Source of the DNA: Treponema bryantii
Lineage (GTDB): Bacteria; Spirochaetota; Spirochaetia; Treponematales; Treponemataceae
NCBI RefSeq assembly: GCF_036492245.1
Contig: NZ_AP025286.1
Location: 2,790,001-2,854,000, forward strand
Reading direction: 5' to 3'
DNA: 64,000 nt
The notes beneath the pieces were generated by a model. That model ran no database searches and was not told the DNA's origin. It saw nothing but the letters and a program-made list of their open reading frames with translations. This document shows, piece after piece, positions 54,990-64,000 of the stretch (its first letter is position 1; the number at the start of each line of letters is the position of its first letter). Both the position numbers and the translations under genes were made by a program.

Positions 54990-55269
54990 ATCATCTTTTC
55001 CGCTCTTAAACTTAAACCGGGATTTTCGTGTGTGTACATTTTCTAACCAAGCAGTACACAATCCCTCGCTTACAAGCGTTTCTTCTCGTTAATGCGTCTG
55101 AAGATATTCCCGCATTAACTTCCGTCCTTCCTTCGTAATTTCAAAAAACTTCGTACATCCAGACTTTCACATCCTTCAGTACCTTTTGTATGTTCTTTAA
55201 CATACCAGAGAAAGAAATAACTGACCGATTGTTTTGTGTGTACACAAACACTTTTGATTCCTTTTCTTA
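54990..55269 (-). other. 16S-23S spacer, no tRNA
   Basis: About 280 nt. I see no tRNA gene in it on the minus strand. It carries the 3' arm of the 16S processing stem (55192-55225) and the 5' arm of the 23S stem (54981-55005). Confidence 0.8.
55192..55225. repeat. 16S processing stem, 3' arm
   Basis: Pairs with 56967-57000 in two blocks of 10 and 20 base pairs, with three G-U pairs and one 4x4 internal loop. This long helix around 16S is the usual RNase III target. Confidence 0.85.
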
Positions 55270-56815
<1,546 letters not shown>

Positions 56816-56966
56816 TATTTCAATAGCCCGAAGGCTAATGATCTTCATAAACAGTTCAAACCAGCTTTTATCTATTTGCTGAATTGATTTACAATCGAGT
56901 TTTAAGAACTAAAACTCGCGGGTATGTTTTTGTTCGTTGATATAAAAAACATAAAAAAATTATTTA

Positions 56967-57000
56967 GTCAGTTATTTCCTTCCCTGATCTGTCAAAGAAC
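56967..57000. repeat. 16S processing stem, 5' arm
   Basis: The leader contains GTTCTTTGAC, a loop, and CAGGGAAGGAAATAACTGAC on the minus strand; these complement 55192-55225. The TTGACA here is part of this stem and not a promoter. Confidence 0.85.
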
Positions 57001-57047
57001 TTTTTGTTTGTTCTGTGTCGCAACTCAGTGTTGCGACGGTGAAAATG

Positions 57048-57076
57048 AATATATATCTTTCCCTGAAAACTGTCAA
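57048..57076 (-). promoter_or_regulatory. rRNA operon promoter
   Basis: Minus: TTGACA (57071-57076), 17 nt, TATATT (57048-57053), near-perfect. Transcription starts near 57041. A leader hairpin GTCGCAAC..GTTGCGAC (57017-57038 on +) follows, then about 200 nt to 16S. Confidence 0.85.
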
Positions 57077-57088
57077 TAGCTCATCCCG

Positions 57089-57139
57089 TTTTTTTTTGTG
57101 TTTTTTTCACTTTTTTTATATTTTTTTGTAACTTTTTTT
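57089..57139 (-). promoter_or_regulatory. Phased A-tracts upstream of the rRNA promoter
   Basis: Five A-tracts on the minus strand (T on +): 57089-57097, 57101-57107, 57111-57117, 57121-57127 and 57133-57139. Centres are 11, 10, 10 and 12 bases apart, in phase with the helix. They lie just upstream of -35, where an UP element would be. Confidence 0.8.
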
Positions 57140-57177
57140 CTGCAGTATTCTCACAGTTTTCCGGCTCATATCACCAC

Positions 57178-57308
57178 AAAATGAGCTCCCGCTGAAAAAG
57201 TACAGAGACTGCGGTGAGCCTCGTCGCTCCGCTCGTATCTTCTGCCGAACCGGCGGCCTCAGTATCGGCTCAATGCAGTCTCTGCCCTTTTTCCGCTCCG
57301 CTCATTTT
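57178..57308. repeat. 131-bp imperfect inverted repeat
   Basis: Matching blocks from outside in: AAAATGAG/CTCATTTT, GAAAAAG/CTTTTTC, AGAGACTGC/GCAGTCTCT, GAGCC/GGCTC, with equal-length mismatched gaps between them. The centre has GCC-gaacc-GGC. No ORF; it fills the space between the rRNA promoter and pepT. Confidence 0.78.
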
Positions 57309-57431
57309 CTGGCGCATGCACGGAGTTCTGGAAGAGATTTCTGTATGTGAAAGAAAACACAAATATTAACGTGTAGGTGGAGATCTCAATAGATTATATA
57401 AATCTAGAATCCCCAGCGGAAAATCGATATA

Positions 57432-58673
57432 ATGGCGGACGCTATGAATTATATTTACAATAATAAAGAAGAAGAAAATAAATTATTGGACCGTTTCTGC
57501 AGATATGTAAAAATCTGGTCTGAAAGCGACGGCAAAGCTGCAGATGCCGGAGTGTTCCCATCAACAGAACGTCAATGGGACATCGCAAAAGTTCTTGTAA
57601 AAGAACTCCGAAATCTCGGGACACGAAATGTTTACCTTACTGACAACTGCTATGTAGTTGCAAAAATTGATTCAAATATCGTAGAACCAGAAGAGCGCAA
57701 AAAATATCCTACCATCCTTTTGATGGCACACATGGATACTGTAGATGATGTTTCCGGCGAAAATGTAAAACCTGTAATCTCTATGCTCTCGGCCTCAGAA
57801 TCTCCAACAGGTCAGGATGATACAATCGTAAAATCAGATGGAACTACACTTCTTGGAGCTGATGACAAGGCCGGAATTTCTGCCATTATGGCTGCTGTTG
57901 AATATCTAATGAATCATTATGAAGATGAAGGTCTTCAGCATGGACCGATTGAAGTAATGTTCTCTCCAGATGAAGAAACAGGACACGGAATGGATAAGGT
58001 TCCGCTCAATATCCTTAAGGCAGATTATGCAGTGACTGTTGATGCAGGAGATGAAGGCGAGCTCGAGTCAGAATGTTTTAATGCCTGGAGCGCTACCGTA
58101 CGCTTTACGGGAAAAACCTGCCATACAGGAAACGGAAAGGCAGATGGCATGATTAACGCCGTAACACTTGCCGGAGAATTTGCAGCTAATCTTCCTCATG
58201 ATATGGCACCAGAAACAACAGAAGGCTTTGAAGGTTTTATTGCTCCAATGGAGATCAACGGAACTATTGAGAGCTCAAGTGTAGAAATGCTTCTCCGTTC
58301 ATTTTATACAGATGAAATTGAAAAAGAAAAAGAAATCATCAAGACTGCTGCAGAAAAGGTTATTTCAAAATTCGGCGGTAGTTATGAAGTTGAATTCAAA
58401 CAGCAATATCTGAATATGAAGGCAAAACTCGATGAACGCCCGGAAATTATGGAACGTCTGGAAAAAGCCTTCGCTGATGCCGGTGTAAAACCAATCAAAC
58501 AACCAATTCGTGGTGGAACTGACGGTTCTCGCCTTACTGAACTTGGAATTCCAACTCCAAATATCTTTACAGGAGCTCATGAATTTCATTCAAGAAATGA
58601 ATGGCTTTCTCTAAACCAGTGTGCAAAAGCTGCCGATGTATTAATTAACTTATTAACACAAAAGGTGAAATAA
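57432..58673 (+). CDS. pepT: Peptidase T
   Basis: 413 residues. It removes N-terminal residues from tripeptides. M20 metal-binding motifs: LLMAHMDTVDDVSG, LLGADDKAGISAIM, FSPDEETGHGMDK, and the late HEFHSRNEWLS. The ATG at 57432 lies inside TATAAT (57427-57432), so if that is the -10 box, translation would begin at the next ATG, 57444. Both give the same family core. Its stop overlaps the murA start (TAATG). Confidence 0.94.
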   Translation: MADAMNYIYNNKEEENKLLDRFCRYVKIWSESDGKAADAGVFPSTERQWDIAKVLVKELRNLGTRNVYLTDNCYVVAKIDSNIVEPEERKKYPTILLMAHMDTVDDVSGENVKPVISMLSASESPTGQDDTIVKSDGTTLLGADDKAGISAIMAAVEYLMNHYEDEGLQHGPIEVMFSPDEETGHGMDKVPLNILKADYAVTVDAGDEGELESECFNAWSATVRFTGKTCHTGNGKADGMINAVTLAGEFAANLPHDMAPETTEGFEGFIAPMEINGTIESSSVEMLLRSFYTDEIEKEKEIIKTAAEKVISKFGGSYEVEFKQQYLNMKAKLDERPEIMERLEKAFADAGVKPIKQPIRGGTDGSRLTELGIPTPNIFTGAHEFHSRNEWLSLNQCAKAADVLINLLTQKVK

Positions 58674-59956
58674 TGCACGAATATGTAATTGAGGGTGGAT
58701 ATCCTATTCAGGGAACAGTTACAGCAAGCGGCAACAAAAATGCAGCCTTGCCTTGTATTGCGGCAACTCTTATGACAGATGAGCCGGTTATCCTTCACAA
58801 TATCCCGGAGATTCAGGACACAAACGTTATGTTTGAAATTCTTAAATCTCTTGGTGCAAAAGTAGAAAAGTTAAGTAAACACAACTGGAAAGTCCAGTGT
58901 GATAAAATAAATACAACTGAACTTCCTAGTGACCTTACAAAAAAGGTTCGCGGTTCAATTGTATTTGCAGGACCTCTTCTTGCAAGCAAAGGAAAATGTG
59001 AAATGACACCTCCTGGTGGTGATGTAATCGGTCGCCGCCGTGTAGACACTCACTTTCTGGCCCTTAAAGCACTTGGTGCAAACATCCATGTAAACGGACG
59101 CTTTGAATTTTCTGCAACAAAACTTGTTGGTGCAGACATCTTCCTTGATGAAGCATCAGTTACTGCAACAGAAAACGCCGTTATGGCTGCTGCCCTTTCT
59201 GAAGGTGAAACAATTCTTCAGAACTGTGCGAGCGAACCTCATGTTCAGGACATCTGTAAGATGCTCGTTGCTATGGGTGCTAAAATCACAGGCATTGGTA
59301 GTAACATTCTCCGCATCACTGGTGTTAAAAAGCTTCACGGCTGTGAATTTACAATCGGACCTGATTATATTGAAATTGGTTCATACATCGGTATGGCAGC
59401 CGCTACAAAAGGAAAAATCACAATTAAGGGTGTACGCGCAGAAGAAATGCGTCCGCTCAAATACAGTTTTGCAAAACTTGGAATTACCTGGAGTATTGAT
59501 GGCGACGAACTTACAGTTCCAAACACTCAGAATCTTAAGGTAAACGACGACCTTGGAAATGCAATTCCAAAAATTGATGATATGCCTTGGCCTGGATTCC
59601 CTGCTGACCTTACATCAATTATGACTGTAACTGCAACTCAGGTTGATGGTACAGTTTTGATTTTTGAAAAGATGTTCGAAAGCCGAATGTTCTTTGTTGA
59701 TAAGCTGATTTCGATGGGCGCCAAAATTACTTTGTGTGATCCGCACCGCGCTGTTGTCTGCGGACCTAGTATGTTGCATGGTGACCATCTTGTATCTCCT
59801 GATATTCGTGCCGGTATGGCAATGGTAATTGCAGCAATGTGTGCACACGGAACAAGCCGGATCAGTAATGTTTATCAGATTGAAAGAGGCTATGAGGATT
59901 TAGTTGGTCAGTTGAAAAAACTGGGCGCTCATATAGAAACTGTTGAGATTGAATAA
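58673..59956 (+). CDS. murA: UDP-GlcNAc 1-carboxyvinyltransferase with Asp in place of the active-site Cys
   Basis: 427 residues, family length. It transfers enolpyruvate to UDP-GlcNAc, first peptidoglycan step. SGNKNAALP (Lys22, Asn23) and the RRRVDTHFLAL region are intact. The catalytic loop reads TPPGGDVIGRRRVD: Asp117 stands where Cys115 lies in Escherichia coli (GGCxIGARPVD). Such Asp enzymes keep activity but resist fosfomycin, as known for mycobacterial and chlamydial enzymes. It is coupled to pepT. Confidence 0.97.
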   Translation: MHEYVIEGGYPIQGTVTASGNKNAALPCIAATLMTDEPVILHNIPEIQDTNVMFEILKSLGAKVEKLSKHNWKVQCDKINTTELPSDLTKKVRGSIVFAGPLLASKGKCEMTPPGGDVIGRRRVDTHFLALKALGANIHVNGRFEFSATKLVGADIFLDEASVTATENAVMAAALSEGETILQNCASEPHVQDICKMLVAMGAKITGIGSNILRITGVKKLHGCEFTIGPDYIEIGSYIGMAAATKGKITIKGVRAEEMRPLKYSFAKLGITWSIDGDELTVPNTQNLKVNDDLGNAIPKIDDMPWPGFPADLTSIMTVTATQVDGTVLIFEKMFESRMFFVDKLISMGAKITLCDPHRAVVCGPSMLHGDHLVSPDIRAGMAMVIAAMCAHGTSRISNVYQIERGYEDLVGQLKKLGAHIETVEIE

Positions 59957-59972
59957 ATCGCTTACCGGCTCT

Positions 59973-62255
59973 CTAAAAATCTAACAAAACAAGACCGCGG
60001 CCCAGAAGTTTTTTCAGATTTGAAATAACAGAAGGAGACGCGGTTATTTTATTTAACGCAGCCACACGTACATCTTCAGTCACTTCCGGACGTAATGCAA
60101 GAAGAATATCAACATCTATAAACTTTGATGGAGCAGTCTGTTCTTCCATAAGATAAAGCCAGCGATATTCTGAAGCAGATGAATTTGATAATCCGCAAAG
60201 CACTGGTGTGCCTCCAAGCCACCAGAGGTTCTGCGCTGTTTTCTCATTAAGGCCAGCCCCCCTCTTACGGTTCTTTTCTTCATATTCTTCAATTTTCTTT
60301 TCAATGAAGTCTCTTCCAACGGTTGGCGGTGGAACAGGAAAATCAAACCATTTCTGAACTTTCTTTTCTAATCCATCGCCATGCATCCAGCAGTTGAGGG
60401 AGTTTTCCAAAGGAAGTTGAAATTTGTCATATTGATTTTCATCCTTAAAGTGAATATTGTTTCCTGCAAAGAGCCCGCCCTTTTTATCTGATTTTGGCTC
60501 TACAGGCTGCAGTTTTTTCTGCTTGCCTTCTTTCCATTCTGTATAAACTGTAGAATTTTTTGTAAGTACAAACTTATGCCAGAAGCAGCTGTCCAGCAAG
60601 CCTGCACTGTAAAACTGGCGGAGAGTTTCCATGGAATCAATGATTGTCTGAGCTGTATCATACCAGAAACCAAAAATCATATACGCATGAACAAGTACAC
60701 CCGCTTCTTTAAGAGCCGCACACGCACTAACGATTGAAGAAATATCAGTTCCTTTATTGATATTTTCAAGTCCACTTTCAGCTGCTACTTCAAGCCCTGC
60801 AGAAACACCACCAAGGCCACAGTAACTTAAGAACGCAGCAAGATCTTTTGTAAATGTTTTTTCAAAACGGATATTGCCCCAGAAGTAAAGAGGATTTCCG
60901 TGTCTTGCATTTTCCAGAGCGAACTTTTTCAGAGCAACAGGAGGCATGGCTTCATCAACAAAATGAATGCCATAAACATTTTTTTCGCGGGCAGTTTTTA
61001 AAAGTCCTTCATAAAGATTTCGAACTTCTACCGGGCGATATGCACAAACATAATCAAGCTGAGTATCACAGAAAGCACAGCGGTGCCAGTAACAGCCATG
61101 TGCAAGATAAGCTTTTATCCACGAACCGTCTGTCCAGATTCTATGCATTGCATTTTTATCATCACACATGCGAAGGTATCGTGAAAAATCTATATCTGAA
61201 TAATCTGGAATAATCTGTGCAGTGATTTCTGTTTCATATTTTTCAAGTTTTTCATCCTGCCAGACAGGTTCAATAACTTTGCCGTTTTGGAAAAGACGGA
61301 GTTTGTAGAGAGGATTAGCAATCATCGACTCTGCGGCAGTTTCAACAGACTCAACCACCGTATTATCAAATAAAGCTTTGTAAGAGCCATAACCTCTGTC
61401 ATAGGAAATTGCGTCGATGTATTTTCCGAGAGAGGCATCGCGTAGTTCACGGAGTTCTGTATTTACAAAGCCGCCGCCGATGCAGATAAAAACCTTCTGC
61501 CCATATTGCGATTTCAGAAAGCGGGCTGTATACAAAGCAGGAATAAAAGTTCCGGCAAAAGGAATAGAGATACAGATGAGCGTTTTTGAAAAGATTGCCG
61601 GGTCAAGTCCGGCAATGACAGTGGTACCCCATCTTTCCAACACGGGTTTGTAAAAGTGTTCCAGTATCGGAGAATCAAGCCCCTTCTCTACTTCAGCAAA
61701 AGTTCGTTCATCAACTGTCAGGGCTTCTGCATATCTGATAAGTGAAAACTCTTTATCAAAAACTGCGGTTATATAATCTGCTAAATCTGCAAGTGCATAG
61801 GAACACAAAAAGCGGACATCATCTACAGAAGGTTCGCGGCCGTCCTGTGCAAGTTGTTCAAGGAAGTTTTCCATTCGCTGACCACGGGGAGCAAATGGAG
61901 AATACAAAAACTGATGTTCTTTCTCGCGCGCACCGCCACCGCTGAGAACTGCAGTTATAAAATCAATCCATTCAATCCAGTTTTCTTTCTGGCTTATATA
62001 ACGGCGTATATTAAAAGCAGTGTTATCATCACCATTTTTTTCTGCTTTATCTGCCATTGAAAGTGCAGTTTTTTCAGAAAGAGAAAAAAGCTTTTCCAGA
62101 CCACTTCGACTGAAAATCTCATAAAACAGCTCTATGCTTAAATCAGCCCACTGTGCATCTTGTCCTTCTTTCTTAAAAAATGAAGTAAGATAAGCCCCAG
62201 AAGGATACGGTGCATTCAGCTGTACAAGAGGTGGAATAATGGTGATAACATTCAT
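59973..62255 (-). CDS. B12-binding-type radical SAM protein with a CX4CX2C cluster motif
   Basis: 760 residues. The N-terminal part (NVITIIPPLVQLNAPYPSGAYLTSFFKKEG) resembles the cobalamin-binding domain of class B radical SAM enzymes. The cluster motif is C388-YWHR-C393-AF-C396 in LAHGCYWHRCAFCDTQ, with four bases of spacing where CX3CX2C is usual. A TIM-barrel follows (VDEAMPPVALKKFA, GGVSAGLEVAAESGLENINKGT). The C-terminal third is unfamiliar. It may methylate or rearrange an unknown substrate. It lies alone. Confidence 0.85.
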   Translation of the reverse strand: MNVITIIPPLVQLNAPYPSGAYLTSFFKKEGQDAQWADLSIELFYEIFSRSGLEKLFSLSEKTALSMADKAEKNGDDNTAFNIRRYISQKENWIEWIDFITAVLSGGGAREKEHQFLYSPFAPRGQRMENFLEQLAQDGREPSVDDVRFLCSYALADLADYITAVFDKEFSLIRYAEALTVDERTFAEVEKGLDSPILEHFYKPVLERWGTTVIAGLDPAIFSKTLICISIPFAGTFIPALYTARFLKSQYGQKVFICIGGGFVNTELRELRDASLGKYIDAISYDRGYGSYKALFDNTVVESVETAAESMIANPLYKLRLFQNGKVIEPVWQDEKLEKYETEITAQIIPDYSDIDFSRYLRMCDDKNAMHRIWTDGSWIKAYLAHGCYWHRCAFCDTQLDYVCAYRPVEVRNLYEGLLKTAREKNVYGIHFVDEAMPPVALKKFALENARHGNPLYFWGNIRFEKTFTKDLAAFLSYCGLGGVSAGLEVAAESGLENINKGTDISSIVSACAALKEAGVLVHAYMIFGFWYDTAQTIIDSMETLRQFYSAGLLDSCFWHKFVLTKNSTVYTEWKEGKQKKLQPVEPKSDKKGGLFAGNNIHFKDENQYDKFQLPLENSLNCWMHGDGLEKKVQKWFDFPVPPPTVGRDFIEKKIEEYEEKNRKRGAGLNEKTAQNLWWLGGTPVLCGLSNSSASEYRWLYLMEEQTAPSKFIDVDILLALRPEVTEDVRVAALNKITASPSVISNLKKLLGRGLVLLDF

Positions 62256-62277
62256 ATCTTCATTATAACATCAAAAC

Positions 62278-63195
62278 TTATTTTATTATAAGTTCTGCAA
62301 GAGCTACAAAGCTTGGTAAAAAGAAAATGCACAGAATACTTGTAAACGAAATGATTAAACTTGCATAAGTTTCGTCACGATTAAAGATTACTGCAAAACC
62401 TGGAATGGTTGTTGCCGCAGGACACATTGAACAGATTAAAGCAACGAAAAGCAGAATACGGCAGTCCGGAACATTCGGAAAGAGCTTCCATACAATGAAA
62501 AGAATGCAAATGTTCAAAACAGCACAGGCAACGTGACGCAAGAGACTTACCTTCACAATTTTGAGTGCGTATTTTTTGCCGTCTGCTGGCTTAAAGTTTG
62601 CAAGAAGAATACCTATCAGAATCATACTTACAGCAGTATTCAAATCGCCAATCATTGTAACAGGACGGGCAATAAATTCCGGCAGAGTCCATGGACTGCA
62701 GAAAATTGCAACACCAAGAATAACAGCAATTATATTTGGATTTGTAATGATTTTTTTCAGATTGATTGAACCGCTCATAATATAGTAGCCGTAGGTCCAG
62801 ATCAAAATATTGAAAACTACAAGATAACCCATCAGATAGAAAACACCGATATCTCCAAAAACACCGCGAATCAAAGGAATTCCGATGAAGCCGCAATTTG
62901 TAAAACAAACAGAAAGACGGTCTACCTGTTCTTTACTTGAAAAATAACCGAGCAGAATCATAACCCCATGAAGAATCAGGGCAATTACAAAAACAAAACC
63001 AAGCTGAGCAAGTTTATCTGCATCAAACTCAAGGTTGAAAGATTTTACAACCATAAAAGGATTGATAAAATACAAAAGAAGCTTACTCAAAAACTTCTGC
63101 TGCAATTCTTCAACCTTAAAAATCTTTGCAAAAATAAATCCACTAAGAGCAATCAATGCCATAGTGATCAATTGTTTCATTACTAATAAATACAT
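62278..63195 (-). CDS. AEC-family transporter (auxin efflux carrier type)
   Basis: 305 residues from ATG at 63195 (GGGAAAATA upstream); a longer frame to 63216 overlaps the neighbour. About ten membrane helices and the AEC pattern: SGFIFAKIFKVEE, LLLYFINPFMVVKSF, NCGFIGIPLIRGVFGD, and CPAATTIPGFAVIFNRDETYASLIISFTS. Bacterial members move malate or other carboxylates. It follows the small-export gene with almost no gap. Confidence 0.92.
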   Translation of the reverse strand: MYLLVMKQLITMALIALSGFIFAKIFKVEELQQKFLSKLLLYFINPFMVVKSFNLEFDADKLAQLGFVFVIALILHGVMILLGYFSSKEQVDRLSVCFTNCGFIGIPLIRGVFGDIGVFYLMGYLVVFNILIWTYGYYIMSGSINLKKIITNPNIIAVILGVAIFCSPWTLPEFIARPVTMIGDLNTAVSMILIGILLANFKPADGKKYALKIVKVSLLRHVACAVLNICILFIVWKLFPNVPDCRILLFVALICSMCPAATTIPGFAVIFNRDETYASLIISFTSILCIFFLPSFVALAELIIK

Positions 63196-63196
63196 A

Positions 63197-63679
63197 TTAT
63201 TTTCCCAGCGCTGCAAAAATTGCTGTAAATAACCCCAAACTTCCTGCCATCATGATAAGACCGGCAAGCAATACTCCAAGAGTTACTGCAATTACTGTAT
63301 CACGGAAGCGCATATCTAAAAGACTTGCTGCAAGAGTTCCCGTCCAGGCTCCTGTTCCCGGCAGAGGAATGCCTACAAAAAGAAGAAGAGCAATAAAGAT
63401 TCCCCGGCCTGCTTTTGCCTGCATTTTTTCACCAGCGGCTGTACCTTTTACAAGGAAGAAACGACATATTCCACCGATAATTTTTTTATTCTGTCCCCAT
63501 TCCAGAAATTTACGTGCAAAAAGATAGATAATTGGAACAGGAATCATATTTCCAACGATACAAACTATATAAGAAGGAATAATAGGAAGCTGCATTGCCT
63601 GCGAAACCGGAATGGCACCACGCAACTCAATTAACGGCACCATAGAAATCAAAAAAATCCAGATATAATTCTTAAACAT
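63197..63679 (-). CDS. Small multidrug-export family membrane protein (COG2426)
   Basis: 160 residues, four to five helices. Family sequence: FLISMVPLIELRGAIPVSQAMQLP, VGNMIPVPIIYLFARK, LLLFVGIPLPGTGAWTGTLAASLLDMRFRD. The name small multidrug export is a family label without proven function. It is translated just before the AEC transporter gene. Confidence 0.9.
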   Translation of the reverse strand: MFKNYIWIFLISMVPLIELRGAIPVSQAMQLPIIPSYIVCIVGNMIPVPIIYLFARKFLEWGQNKKIIGGICRFFLVKGTAAGEKMQAKAGRGIFIALLLFVGIPLPGTGAWTGTLAASLLDMRFRDTVIAVTLGVLLAGLIMMAGSLGLFTAIFAALGK

Positions 63680-63747
63680 ACGCAGATTATAATAAAATCT
63701 AACCGTCTTGAAAATATCCTGCTTTTAATATATGATGATATTCACTT

Positions 63748-63833
63748 GCCGGGATGGCGGAACTGGTAGACGCCCAGGACTTAAAATCCTGTGCTGAGCA
63801 ATCAGCGTGCCGGTTCGACCCCGGTTCCCGGCA
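63748..63833 (+). tRNA. tRNA-Leu (anticodon TAA)
   Basis: 86 nt, class II tRNA. Acceptor GCCGGGA pairs with TCCCGGC, then A. The anticodon loop is CTTAAAA with TAA. The variable arm (GTGCTGAGCAATCAGCGT) and the T loop GGTTCGACCCC are typical of tRNA-Leu. CCA is not encoded. Confidence 0.97.
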
Positions 63834-63838
63834 GGAAG

Positions 63839-63867
63839 GCCTCCTTGGAAACAGGGAGGCTTTTTTT
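63839..63867 (+). terminator. Terminator after tRNA-Leu
   Basis: GCCTCC (63839-63844), loop, GGGAGGC (63854-63860), then seven T (63861-63867), running into the first ATG of the murD region. Confidence 0.88.
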
Positions 63868-63879
63868 ATGGAGAAAAAA

Positions 63880-64000
63880 ATGACACCACACGTTTATCCG
63901 CGCCAGTGCGCATTCAAATCAGTTGAAGACATTAAAGGAAAAAAGGTTACCATTATGGGCCTTGGTCTCAACGGCGGCGGCGAAGCTGCGGTGCGTTTCT
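63880..64000 (+). CDS. murD: UDP-N-acetylmuramoylalanine--D-glutamate ligase, N-terminus only
   Basis: About 40 residues are visible before the window ends. The glycine-rich segment GKKVTIMGLGLNGGGEAAVRF is the MurD N-terminal nucleotide-type fold and resembles treponemal MurD. MurD adds D-Glu to UDP-MurNAc-Ala. I chose the ATG at 63880, with GGAG six bases upstream, over the ATG at 63868, which follows the terminator T-run. Confidence 0.82.
   Translation, partial: MTPHVYPRQCAFKSVEDIKGKKVTIMGLGLNGGGEAAVRF

Noticed and set aside
56990-56995. TTGACA as a second rRNA promoter
   Set aside because: It is inside the 16S processing stem and has no -10 box at 16-18 nt; the pair at 57048-57076 is clearly better.

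Overview
The window looks like chromosome of a gut- or rumen-type treponeme (Spirochaetes). This is inferred from four things: a trans-2-enoyl-CoA reductase very close to the Treponema denticola enzyme, the 5' region of the 16S gene, a MurA with Asp in place of the active-site Cys, and many lipoprotein genes. GC is moderate and coding is dense. I see no prophage, IS transposase or CRISPR array.

Layout. 0-9 kb: an edge-truncated anion permease, a small (p)ppGpp synthetase, a lipoprotein, RlpA, NADP-glutamate dehydrogenase, an NTF2-fold protein, a membrane-anchored hydrolase, and the pyrB-pyrI-pyrC operon with a clear promoter. 9-18 kb: an XRE regulator, a fabF-ter/fabV operon, a divergent DUF362 ferredoxin protein, an ACT protein with phenylacetate-CoA ligase, and a CBS-SpoIIE phosphatase. 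18-26 kb: iorB and iorA with a lipoprotein gene between them, a Phd/PIN toxin-antitoxin pair with a readable operator, trpB2, an acyl-CoA ligase and rubredoxin. 26-34 kb: DUF456 and HD-GYP; hisG-[GxxExxY cassette]-hisB-SGNH hydrolase-rnhA; and three envelope genes of unknown function. 34-42 kb: groEL, a REC-STAS-like-REC protein, histidinol phosphatase, a DksA-like protein, infA, a Tyr-rich leader ORF with terminator and tyrS, a J-domain protein and an outer-membrane-like protein. 42-51 kb: glucuronoxylan use (GH115, GH8 Rex, phosphofructokinase, CUT1 ABC transporter) on the minus strand behind a LacI-type palindrome. 51-57 kb: one rRNA operon (minus strand, 16S-23S-5S, no spacer tRNA) with a strong promoter, phased A-tracts and two long processing stems. 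57-64 kb: pepT-murA, a cobalamin-type radical SAM protein, two transporters, tRNA-Leu(TAA) and the start of murD.

How the genes work together. iorAB plus phenylacetate-CoA ligase and the ACT protein form a ferredoxin-linked aromatic amino-acid fermentation module. DUF362 and rubredoxin add low-potential electron carriers, and TER/FabF covers acyl-chain reduction. The CUT1 transporter imports xylo-oligosaccharides that two signal-less hydrolases would degrade inside the cell.

The most notable signals are regulatory or structural. They are: a 34-codon leader with five Tyr codons followed by a terminator and a possible antiterminator ahead of tyrS; a GxxExxY nuclease-fold gene bracketed by 35-nt terminal inverted repeats inside the his operon, one of which supplies the hisB ribosome-binding site; a genome-specific set of small nested palindromes with triloops and a constant bulged T; and genes whose start codon lies almost directly after the -10 box.
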